A DNA stretch of 49,032 nt from Myxococcales bacterium (lineage in GTDB: Bacteria > Myxococcota_A > Polyangia > Polyangiales > Houyiibacteriaceae): the NCBI GenBank assembly GCA_012744445.1, contig JAAYBZ010000028.1, positions 1-49,032 of the forward strand. Reading direction: 5' to 3'. The translations under genes were made by a program, and so were the position numbers. The notes below the pieces were generated by a model. That model did not search any database, was not told the origin of the DNA, and saw nothing but the letters and a program-made list of their open reading frames with translations. This document shows, one piece after another, positions 42,523 to 49,032 of the stretch; the first letter of the stretch is position 1, and each line of letters begins with the position of its first letter.

Positions 42523-43872
42523 GTGAGCTGTAGTGTGCTCATCAACTACATGAGCGCCGCATCCACGACCCCCCGCCTCGCGCGCCGAGACCTCGCGGCG
42601 ACCCTGCTCCTCGCCACGAACCTCTTCCTCATCCTCTTCGCCTATTACCTGCTGAAGACGGTGCGGGAGACCTGGATCCTCGCGCCCGAGGGGACGGCCT
42701 TCTTGAGCGGACCCAAGCTCAAATCCTTCGCCACGGCGCTCCAGGCGATGATCCTCCTCGCGGCCGTGCCGCTCTACGCCCGCCTCTCGCGGACCATCGA
42801 GCGCAAACGGCTCATCCGGCGGATGACCGGCTATTTCGTGGCCTGCCTCCTCGGCTTCGCCGGAGCGCTCGCGATCGACCTGCCCTACGGGGGCTTCCTC
42901 TTCTACGTCTGGCTCGGGACCTTCAACGTGGCCGCGGTCGCCCAGTTCTGGAGCTTCGCGACCTCGCTCTTCGACGCCGAGCGCGGGATGCGCGCGTTCC
43001 CGGGGATCGCCTTCGGGGCGACGGCCGGTGGCTTCCTCGGGGCCAAGGCGGCGGGCGCGCTCTTCGGCCTCGGGCTCGGCCTCGGGACGCTCCTCGTGCT
43101 CGCGGCCGGGATCCTCGTCCTCCACCTCGGCCTCTACGGCGCGGCCGAGCGGCTCGTCGGCGGCGCGCGTCCGGCGCCCGTCGAGGCGCCCCCCGAGGCG
43201 GTGCCGCTCGACGGCCTCCGCCTCGTCGCGCGCGACTCCTACCTCCGGTGGGTGGGCACGCTCGTGATCCTGCTCAGCGTCGTGAACACCACCGGCGAGT
43301 ACCTCCTCAGCGAGGCCGTGATGCGCGAAGCGGAGGCGGCGTTCGCGCGCTCGGGGGCGGAGGACGCGCGCGCCTTCACCGCCGCCTTCGTCCACGCCTT
43401 CTACAGCGAATTCTACCTCTACGTGAACGTGGCCGCGATCGTGCTCCAGGCCTTCGTGGTGGGGCGTCTCCTCCGCATCGGTGGCATCGCCGCCGCCCTC
43501 TTCGTGCTCCCGGTGCTCGCCTTCTTCGCCTACGGCCTCGTGGCGACGAGCGCCTCGCTCGCGCTCATCAAGTGGGTGAAGATCGCCGAGAACGGAAGCG
43601 ACTATTCCGTGATGAACACGGCCCGCTCCATGCTCTTCCTCCCCACCACCGAGGAGGAGAAGTGGCGCGCGCGCCAGGTGGTCGACACCATCGTCGTGCG
43701 CTTCGGCGACGTGCTCTCCTTCCTCCTCGTCGCCGCCTTCGGCATCGCCGGGCTCCACCCCTCCGGGCTCGTCTGGGTGAACCTCGCGCTCGTGGTGGCC
43801 TGGGGCTTCGCCGCCCTCAAGGTGCGGCACGGCTGGTCGCTCCGCCTCGCCCGCGCCCGGGCGCTCGCTTGA
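42523..43872 (+). CDS. NTP/NDP exchange transporter-like membrane protein (TLC/AAA family)
   Basis: A 449-residue protein with about 12 predicted membrane helices. The N-terminal LLATNLFLILFAYYLLKTVR, the ETWILAPEG segment, and the C-terminal ALIKWVKIAENGSDYSVMNT and FLPTTEEEKWRARQVVDTIV blocks resemble the ATP/ADP translocase (TLC) family known from Chlamydia, Rickettsia and plastids. Homologues in free-living bacteria exist, and their substrate is usually unknown. The GTG start at 42523 is preceded by TGAGG at good distance; ATG at 42550 lacks a ribosome site. The stop is 20 bases before the methyltransferase-like gene. Confidence 0.85.
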   Translation: MSCSVLINYMSAASTTPRLARRDLAATLLLATNLFLILFAYYLLKTVRETWILAPEGTAFLSGPKLKSFATALQAMILLAAVPLYARLSRTIERKRLIRRMTGYFVACLLGFAGALAIDLPYGGFLFYVWLGTFNVAAVAQFWSFATSLFDAERGMRAFPGIAFGATAGGFLGAKAAGALFGLGLGLGTLLVLAAGILVLHLGLYGAAERLVGGARPAPVEAPPEAVPLDGLRLVARDSYLRWVGTLVILLSVVNTTGEYLLSEAVMREAEAAFARSGAEDARAFTAAFVHAFYSEFYLYVNVAAIVLQAFVVGRLLRIGGIAAALFVLPVLAFFAYGLVATSASLALIKWVKIAENGSDYSVMNTARSMLFLPTTEEEKWRARQVVDTIVVRFGDVLSFLLVAAFGIAGLHPSGLVWVNLALVVAWGFAALKVRHGWSLRLARARALA

Positions 43873-43892
43873 CGTCCGCGTCCGACTTCGGC

Positions 43893-44720
43893 ATGTCGGT
43901 CTCCATGCGAAAGACTCTCCTCCTCGTGCTCCTCGCCTCCGGTTGCGGCGGCGCGTCCACCCCCGCGACCACGCCCGTCGACGAGGCCCAGGCCTCCTCC
44001 GAGCGTCGCATCGACCCGCTCCTCGTCGCGCTCGACAACCCCGCGCGCACCGAAGAAGACCGCGCCCGCGACGCGGCCCGCCATCCCCGCGAGACGCTCC
44101 AGTTCTTCGGCCTCGAAGAGACGATGGACGTCGTCGAGCTCTCGCCCGGCGGGGGCTGGTACACGCGCATCCTCGCGCCCTACCTCGCCGAGAAGGGCTC
44201 GCTCACCGTGGGCCTCCCCGACGGCCGCTACGGCGACGCCTTCCGCGAGCTGGCCGCGCAGGATCCCGCGCTCTACGGCAAGGTTCGGCAGGCCCGCTTC
44301 GCGCCCCCCGAGGGCGTCGAGATCGCAGACGAGAGCGCGGACCTCGTCCTCACCTTCCGCAACGTCCACGGCTGGATGCGCGCGGGCGTCGACGGCGACG
44401 TCTTCCGGGCGGTCTTCCGCGTGCTCCGTCCGGGCGGCGTCTTCGGCGTCGTCCAGCACCGCGACGAAGAGGGCGGCGAGCTCCGCCCCGACAGCGGCTA
44501 CGTCCCCGAGTCCTACGTGATCCGCCTCGCCGAGGAGGCCGGCTTCGTCCTCGAGGCCAAGTCGGACATCAACGCCAACCCCCGCGACACGCGCGACCAC
44601 GAGAACGGCGTCTGGTCGCTCCCGCCCTCGCTCCGCGTGAGCGACGAGCACCGCGATCGCATGGTCGAAATCGGCGAGAGCGATCGGATGACGCTGAAGT
44701 TCCGCAAGCCGGCCCACTGA
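43893..44720 (+). CDS. Exported lipoprotein resembling SAM-dependent methyltransferases
   Basis: A 275-residue protein (or 271 from ATG 43905). The N-terminus MRKTLLLVLLASGCGG is a lipoprotein signal with its lipobox Cys. The mature domain is a class I methyltransferase fold: VVELSPGGGWYTRILAPYLA is motif I, SADLVLTFRNVHGW motif II/IV, and FRVLRPGGVFGVVQHR motif V. It resembles the predicted methyltransferases of COG4798, many of which also carry signal peptides. A methyltransferase outside the cytoplasm would lack SAM, so it may bind something else or act differently. It follows the nucleotide transporter by 20 bases. Confidence 0.82.
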   Translation: MSVSMRKTLLLVLLASGCGGASTPATTPVDEAQASSERRIDPLLVALDNPARTEEDRARDAARHPRETLQFFGLEETMDVVELSPGGGWYTRILAPYLAEKGSLTVGLPDGRYGDAFRELAAQDPALYGKVRQARFAPPEGVEIADESADLVLTFRNVHGWMRAGVDGDVFRAVFRVLRPGGVFGVVQHRDEEGGELRPDSGYVPESYVIRLAEEAGFVLEAKSDINANPRDTRDHENGVWSLPPSLRVSDEHRDRMVEIGESDRMTLKFRKPAH

Positions 44721-44762
44721 GCCGCGCAAGTGGCCGCTTCGGCGTTGTATTTATTGCCGGAA

Positions 44763-45395
44763 GTGGATAACAAGCGCGCTGTGACTACCTCTCCCAAGCC
44801 CGAGGGACTTCGGGAGCGTCGGCGGAAAGAGGTCCGCCGGCGCATCCTCAAGGCCGCGCGCTCCCTCCTCAGTGAGCGCGACGTCGAGAGCGTGCGCGCC
44901 GACGAGATCGCCGAGCGCGCGGGCGTCTCTCGGGCAACCTTCTTCAACTACTATCCGAGCAAATCGGATCTCCTCACCGATCTCGGGCGGACCATCGTCA
45001 TCGAGCTCGAGGATCTCTCCTCGACGGCGCTCGAATCGTACGAAGATCTCTCCGGCGCCCTCGGCTGGGTGCTCGCGCAGGGGTTCACGCGCATCAAGCG
45101 CGACGAGAACATCAGCCGTCAGCTCATCGATCACCTCACGCGCGCGACCGCGAGCCAGGACGCCCGCGCCGAGCTGATGGGGCGCTCGCACGCGGCCTAT
45201 CGCGCGATCTTCGAGCGCGCGCGAGAGAACGGCGAGATCGACGAGGCCCAGGACCTGGATCTCATGGCCGAGCTCCTCGCGAGCGTGGTCAACGGGCTGC
45301 TCGCCAATTGGTTCAACGACTCGAGCTACCCGCTGCAGGCGCGCCTCGCCGAGACCGTGACCTTCTTCGTGCGGGCGGCGCGCAAGGACGCCTGA
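44763..45395 (+). CDS. TetR-family transcriptional regulator
   Basis: About 210 residues. The helix-turn-helix spans RRRILKAARSLLSERDVESV and IAERAGVSRATFFNYYPSKS, with DLLTDL closing it (~20-65 depending on start). The ligand domain ends LAETVTFFVRAARKDA. The start is uncertain: GTG 44763 or GTG 44781, neither with a clear Shine-Dalgarno site. An A/T-rich patch at 44745-44756 is the likely promoter. It is convergent with the Y-polymerase-like gene, two bases apart. The target genes are unknown; the methyltransferase-like lipoprotein gene upstream ends 42 bases earlier. Confidence 0.85.
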   Translation: MDNKRAVTTSPKPEGLRERRRKEVRRRILKAARSLLSERDVESVRADEIAERAGVSRATFFNYYPSKSDLLTDLGRTIVIELEDLSSTALESYEDLSGALGWVLAQGFTRIKRDENISRQLIDHLTRATASQDARAELMGRSHAAYRAIFERARENGEIDEAQDLDLMAELLASVVNGLLANWFNDSSYPLQARLAETVTFFVRAARKDA

Positions 45396-45397
45396 GC

Positions 45398-45802
45398 TCA
45401 GGCGATGCGGGCCCAGAGAGGGCCGAGGTCGGCGTAGGACGTGGCCGTCGGTTTGGGGAGGGCGAGGACGCGGGCCCGCTCCTCGCTGCGCGAGCCGAGG
45501 GTGAGCACCCGGACGCCCGGCTTGGCCAAGGCCTGGAGGCGCTCGGGCGTGAAGCCCACGACGATGGCGACCTCGAGGCCCATGCCCTCGGCGAAGCCGA
45601 GGAGGGTCTCCCCCCAGCCCTCGGCGCCGCCGTAGAGGCCGAGCTTGCCGTGCGACTCGACGAAGATCGTGAGCGAGGCGGCGTCGCACCAGGAGGCGCG
45701 CCCGAAGAGGGCGAAGCGCTCGGTCCAGTCGTCGAGCTTCTCGGTGGAGATCGGCGCGGAGCCCTTCTTGGGGAAGATGCGGATGCAGGCGAGTGTTTGC
45801 AT
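45398..45802 (-). CDS. Small protein resembling the palm region of Y-family polymerases (ImuB/DinB)
   Basis: A 134-residue protein beginning MQTLACIRIFPKKGS. Its order of segments, LDDWTERFALFG, then LTIFVESHGKLGLYGGAEGW, LLGFAEGMGLEVAIVVGFTP and ERLQALAK, recalls the part of ImuB/DinB proteins around the conserved strand and LFGG loop. The start at ATG 45802 has GAGG upstream. If related, it lacks the fingers, thumb and little-finger domains as well as most catalytic acids, and could not polymerise. A stand-alone remnant or regulatory piece is possible, as is chance resemblance. No imuA or dnaE2 is near. Confidence 0.45.
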   Translation of the reverse strand: MQTLACIRIFPKKGSAPISTEKLDDWTERFALFGRASWCDAASLTIFVESHGKLGLYGGAEGWGETLLGFAEGMGLEVAIVVGFTPERLQALAKPGVRVLTLGSRSEERARVLALPKPTATSYADLGPLWARIA

Positions 45803-45911
45803 GGGACCTCGGAGGAGTACTGAACGCCTGCACCCTATCGTCCCCCTGTGACATCGGTTGCGGCGCGCTGCCTCCGAGGGACGGAAAATCCCCCAAAGGG
45901 GCGACGCGGTA

Positions 45912-45940
45912 TTCCCAAGCGCAACTCGAGCGCCTATCAT
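45912..45940 (+). promoter_or_regulatory. Probable promoter of the H1-like/DksA fusion gene
   Basis: TTCCCA (45912-45917), a 17-base spacer and TATCAT (45935-45940). It predicts a start near 45947 and a ~53-base leader to the ATG at 46000. Confidence 0.45.
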
Positions 45941-45999
45941 GGGCGACCGAGATCCGGGGCCCCAGGGGTTTTCCCGGACGTCCAGGCCGAGAGGTGGCG

Positions 46000-46980
46000 A
46001 TGGCCCGAGCCAAGTCGGCGTCCACGAAAGGCGCCGGAACCGTGACGAAGAAGACGTCGGACAAAGCCAAAGCGAAGGGGGGCTCCACGACGAAGGCGAA
46101 GAGCGCCTCGTCCGCGCCGCGCGGGAAGGCGGCACCGGCGAAGAAGGCCGCCGCCAAGAAGGCGGCGCCGGCCAAGAAGGCCGCCGCCAAGAAGGCGGCG
46201 CCGGCCAAGAAATCCGCGCCGGCCAAGTCCGCCAAGAAGGCGGCGCCGGCCAAGAGATCCGCGCCGGCCAAGGCGTCTGCCAAGGCCGCCGAGAAGAAGG
46301 CGCCCGCCAAGAAGGCGCCCGCCAAGGCCGCCGAGAAGGCGCCCGCCAAGGCGGCCAAGGCCGCCGAGAAGGCGCCGGAAAAGAGGGCACCGGAGAAGAA
46401 GGCCGCGGCGCCCAAGCGCCCCGAGGCCGTGCCGGCCAAGACGCCCCCGGCGGCCAAGCGCCCGATCCCCGCCAAACGGAACAAGCCGGCGCCCGCCGAG
46501 GCCAAGCCGGTGGTCCAGGTGTCGAGCGCGCGTCCCTCGATCCCCCCGCCCGAGGACGATCCCAAATTCGACAACGTCCCGCCGCTCCCGGAGGGCCTCC
46601 GCGTCCACCCGGACTCGGAGCTCGGGGAGAAGCAGGCCGCGTACCTCTACGCCGCGCTCCTCGCCGAGCGTGAGCGCGTGACCCAGGGCATGGGCCGGCA
46701 CATCGCCGCCGCCATCGGCGAAGGACAGCCCATGGCCGAGGAGATGGACATGGCGCAGCGGCACGCCGAGCAGGCGTACCTCATGCGCTTCGCCGACAAG
46801 GAGCGGAAGCTCCTCCGCGAGATCGACCACGCCCTCGCCAAGTTCAGGGAGGGCGAGTACGGGATCTGCGAGGGCACGGGCGAGCCGATCTCCTACCGGC
46901 GCCTCGAGCTCCGGCCGTGGACGCGCTACAGCGTCGAGTTCAAGGAACAGATCGAGCGCGAGAAGCGGCAGCACCGCTGA
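46000..46980 (+). CDS. Histone-H1-like KA-rich tail fused to a DksA/TraR-family domain
   Basis: A 326-residue protein. Residues ~1-165 are Lys/Ala/Pro-rich with tandem AAPAKKAAAKK-type repeats, like histone H1 tails and other low-complexity DNA-binding extensions of myxobacteria. The C-terminal ~110 residues are a DksA/TraR domain: a coiled-coil pair (LLAERERVTQGMGRHI to FADKERKLLREIDHALAKF) followed by EGEYGICEGTGEPISYRRLE and LRPWTRYSVE. Only one of the four zinc-ligand cysteines remains, as in the TG/PWxRY subfamily. DksA proteins act in the RNA polymerase secondary channel. A DNA-binding tail would tether it to the nucleoid. ATG 46000 follows GAGGTGGCG. Confidence 0.85.
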   Translation: MARAKSASTKGAGTVTKKTSDKAKAKGGSTTKAKSASSAPRGKAAPAKKAAAKKAAPAKKAAAKKAAPAKKSAPAKSAKKAAPAKRSAPAKASAKAAEKKAPAKKAPAKAAEKAPAKAAKAAEKAPEKRAPEKKAAAPKRPEAVPAKTPPAAKRPIPAKRNKPAPAEAKPVVQVSSARPSIPPPEDDPKFDNVPPLPEGLRVHPDSELGEKQAAYLYAALLAERERVTQGMGRHIAAAIGEGQPMAEEMDMAQRHAEQAYLMRFADKERKLLREIDHALAKFREGEYGICEGTGEPISYRRLELRPWTRYSVEFKEQIEREKRQHR

Positions 46981-47000
46981 CGCGCTCGGGAGAGTGTCCC

Positions 47001-47810
47001 ATGTCCCACCTCGTGAAAGGTCAGCGCGCGCTGATCACCGGCGCCTCGTCCGGCATCGGCGAAGAGCTCGCGGTGGCGCTCGCCGCTCGCGGCATCCGCA
47101 CGGCCCTGGTGGGGCGTCGGCGCGCCGAGCTCGACCGGGTCGTCGCCCGCTGTGAGGCCGCCGGGACGCCCGCGATCGCCATCCCCGGCGACGTGAGCGA
47201 GCCGAGCTTCGCGCCCGAGGCGGTCCAGGCCGCGGTCGACGCCTTCGGGGGTCTCGACATCCTCGTGAACAACGCGGGGATCAGCATGTGGGCCCGCTTC
47301 GACGAGATCGAGGATCTCTCGATCTTCGAGCGGCTCATGAAGGTGAACTTCCTCGGCGCGGTGTACTTCACGCACGCGGCGCTCCCCTTCGTGCGCGCGC
47401 AGCGCGGGCAGATCGTCGCCGTGAGCTCGCTCACCGGCATCACGGGCGTGCCCACGCGCACGGCCTACGCGGCGAGCAAGCACGCGATGCAGGGCTTCTT
47501 CGACAGCCTCCGCATCGAGCTCCGCGAGACAGGCATCAACGTCCTCGTCGTGAGCCCGGGCTTCGTCGATACCCCGATCCGCGACAAGGTGATCGGCGCC
47601 GACGGCAAGGAGCAGGGCTACCAGGGCCGCACGAGCGAGAAGCCCATGTCCGTCGAGGAGTGCGTCGCGCAGATCGTCTCCGCCCTCGACCGCCGCGAGC
47701 GCGAGCTGGTGATGACGGCCCGCGGCAAGCTCGGCCGCGCCCTCCGCCTCGTGGCGCCGGGCCTGGTCGACGCGATCGCCGCCAAGGCCGTGGGCGATCC
47801 GGGGCGCTGA
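47001..47810 (+). CDS. Short-chain dehydrogenase/reductase
   Basis: A 269-residue SDR. The cofactor motif ITGASSGIGEELA (~12-24), NNAGISMWARFDE, the catalytic Ser in VAVSSLTGITG and the YxxxK pair in AYAASKHAMQG are all intact. LVVSPGFVDTPI follows the active site. The extra C-terminal part after ~220 fits classical SDRs acting on lipids or ketones. The substrate is unknown. The start at ATG 47001 has GGGAGAG upstream, 20 bases after the H1/DksA stop. Confidence 0.92.
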   Translation: MSHLVKGQRALITGASSGIGEELAVALAARGIRTALVGRRRAELDRVVARCEAAGTPAIAIPGDVSEPSFAPEAVQAAVDAFGGLDILVNNAGISMWARFDEIEDLSIFERLMKVNFLGAVYFTHAALPFVRAQRGQIVAVSSLTGITGVPTRTAYAASKHAMQGFFDSLRIELRETGINVLVVSPGFVDTPIRDKVIGADGKEQGYQGRTSEKPMSVEECVAQIVSALDRRERELVMTARGKLGRALRLVAPGLVDAIAAKAVGDPGR

Positions 47811-47848
47811 GCGCACACCCGCCGCGGGGAGGTTGCGCCGGCGCCGCC

Positions 47849-48931
47849 ATGGCGAATCCTTGGGTCCAGGTACCCCGCATGATCCGCGCCAAAGACTCCG
47901 TGGAGAAGCTCGCGCCCTACGTCGCACCGCTCGAAGGGCGCCGGGGGATGCTCCGGCTCGACTTCAACGAGAACACCCTCGGCCCGAGCCCGAAGGTCGT
48001 CGAGGCGATCCGCGCCATCCCGCCCGAGGAATACGCGATCTACCCGGAGTACGATCCGCTCCACGAGGCCGCGGCGCGCCACTTCGGCGTCGCGCGGGAG
48101 GCGCTCGGCCTCTTCAACGGCGCCGACGCGGCGATCCGCGCGATCTTCGACGCCTTCGGCGAGGAGGGGCAGGTCTTCCTCACGACCGCGCCGACCTTCG
48201 GCTACTACGCGCCCTGCGCGCTCCAGCAGGCGATGCAGATCGTCGCCGTGCCCTACGAGGACGATCTCGCCTTCCCGCTCGAGGGGCTCCGCCGCGAGCT
48301 CGAAAAGCGCCCGCGCATCCTCTTCATCTGCAACCCGAACAACCCCACTGGCACGCTGGTCTCGGCCGAGACGATCCTCGAGCTCGCCGACGCGAACCCC
48401 GAGACGCTCGTGGTCGTCGACGAGATCTACGCGACCTTCACCGGCGTCACGGTGCTCCCGGCCGCGCTCGAGCGGGAGAACTTGCTCGTGCTCCGCTCGC
48501 TCTCCAAGCACACGGGCCTCGCGGCGCTGCGGCTCGGCTTCGCCCTCGGCGCGCCGGGGCTCGTCGATCGGCTCGGCCGCGTGACGGGCCCCTACGACAT
48601 CAACGCCTTCGCGGTGCGCGCGGCGCTCGCCGCCTTCGAGGACACGGCGCACGTCGATCGCTACGTCGAGGCCGTGCGGGAGGCCAAGGCCTTCACGGTC
48701 GAGGCGCTCCGCGCGCGCGGCGTCCGGCACTTCGCCGACGGAGGCAACTACCTCCTCGTCTGGCCGCCCGGCGATCTCGTCGAGATCGTCGACGGGCTCC
48801 GCGCGCGGGGGATCCTCGTGCGCTCCATGACCGGAAAGCCCCTCATCGACGGGAGCTTCCGGCTCACGATCGGCACGCGCGCGCAGATGGAGCGCTTCTT
48901 CGAGGCCTTCGACGCGCTGATCGCGCGCTGA
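47849..48931 (+). CDS. hisC: Histidinol-phosphate aminotransferase-like PLP enzyme
   Basis: A 360-residue class I/II aminotransferase. LDFNENTLGPSPKVVEAIR is the HisC N-terminal signature. FICNPNNPTGTLVSAE, VVDEIYATFTG and the PLP-Lys motif LRSLSKHTGLAALRLGFALG are the core blocks. The substrate may be histidinol phosphate, but HisC-like enzymes also use phenylalanine or cobyric precursors. There are no other his genes in the window, so the specific assignment is moderate. ATG 47849 begins MANPWVQVPRM. No close ribosome site precedes it, and ATG 47879 is an alternative. Confidence 0.78.
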   Translation: MANPWVQVPRMIRAKDSVEKLAPYVAPLEGRRGMLRLDFNENTLGPSPKVVEAIRAIPPEEYAIYPEYDPLHEAAARHFGVAREALGLFNGADAAIRAIFDAFGEEGQVFLTTAPTFGYYAPCALQQAMQIVAVPYEDDLAFPLEGLRRELEKRPRILFICNPNNPTGTLVSAETILELADANPETLVVVDEIYATFTGVTVLPAALERENLLVLRSLSKHTGLAALRLGFALGAPGLVDRLGRVTGPYDINAFAVRAALAAFEDTAHVDRYVEAVREAKAFTVEALRARGVRHFADGGNYLLVWPPGDLVEIVDGLRARGILVRSMTGKPLIDGSFRLTIGTRAQMERFFEAFDALIAR

Positions 48932-49032
48932 TCAGCGGCGCCTCGTCGCGACGAAGAGCGTCGAGTCGAGCGTGTAGTACGGCGTCTCGGCGTCGCCCGG
49001 GCAGACGTAGGGCACGCGCGCGATCCGCTCGA
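48932..49032 (-). CDS. 3' end of an unidentified gene (cut by window edge)
   Basis: A minus-strand frame is open from the edge to TGA at 48934-48932. It ends RIARVPYVCPGDAETPYYTL, then DSTLFVATRRR. It stops directly against the convergent aminotransferase stop. The GC-rich third positions and sensible composition suggest a real gene end. Only 32 residues are visible, and I cannot name a family. Confidence 0.55.
   Translation of the reverse strand, partial: ERIARVPYVCPGDAETPYYTLDSTLFVATRRR

Noticed and set aside
43248..44720. 490-codon frame that merges into the methyltransferase-like gene
   Set aside because: The upstream part is out-of-frame reading of the transporter gene; only the part from about 43893 has real domain content.

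Overview
This is a GC-rich window (roughly 70% G+C by eye) of about 45 tightly packed genes, most probably from a myxobacterium, perhaps a Polyangiales/Sandaracinaceae-like organism. That placement is an inference. It rests on exported lipoproteins with Asp/Ala/Pro-rich linkers, a DUF4388 (PATAN) protein, a CFI-box C-terminal protein, a histone-H1-like KA-rich tail fused to a DksA-type protein, and start codons often overlapping the previous stop. I see no prophage, insertion sequence or CRISPR array.

Region by region. 1-5635 (minus): lipid kinase, P2-type cation ATPase, beta-phosphoglucomutase-like HAD enzyme and the N-terminal part of a GH65 disaccharide phosphorylase, arranged as one operon. 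5687-8403: surE, an HSL-type esterase and an RTX-repeat lipoprotein. 8459-10764: a Baeyer-Villiger-type flavin monooxygenase and a TetR regulator, with three copies of the palindrome TGACA-N8-TGTCA. 10862-15400 (plus): a PAS histidine kinase, truncated globin plus a small unknown protein, a NodI/NodJ-like ABC exporter and an RluA-type pseudouridine synthase. 15402-24393 (minus): a small unknown gene; DUF3570, DUF4266 and CFI-box envelope genes; uvrB; serC; a 3' tRNA fragment beside an intact tRNA-Ala(CGC); bioD and bioF. 24394-26052: a 1.66 kb stretch without a convincing gene, carrying three perfect parS sites (a fourth lies at 27110), degenerate parS copies and two perfect DnaA boxes. Genes diverge from this stretch, and I read it as a centromere and candidate oriC. 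26053-37529 (mostly plus): a DnaJ-class chaperone, uppS-cdsA, glutamate dehydrogenase, an AraC-type regulator with a VOC protein, DUF4388, a POTRA/beta-barrel protein, DUF4390 with an NtrY-like kinase, a TlpA-like lipoprotein and a Fic-fold protein with a destroyed active-site motif. 37493-42441 (minus): thiE-aguB-aguA, a Fam20/Four-jointed-like kinase lipoprotein and an ornithine-cyclodeaminase-family enzyme. 42523-49032: a TLC-type nucleotide transporter, an exported methyltransferase-like lipoprotein, a TetR regulator, a small Y-polymerase-like protein, the H1/DksA fusion, an SDR enzyme, a HisC-like aminotransferase and the 3' end of an unidentified gene.

How genes work together. GH65 phosphorylase makes beta-glucose-1-phosphate, which the HAD mutase converts to glucose-6-phosphate. 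AguA and AguB turn agmatine into putrescine. BioF and BioD are two steps of biotin synthesis. UppS and CdsA supply envelope lipids. The most interesting items are the parS/DnaA-box region, the three-site TetR operator system, the CFI-box/DUF4266/DUF3570 operon, the pseudo-Fic protein and the exported Fam20-like kinase.
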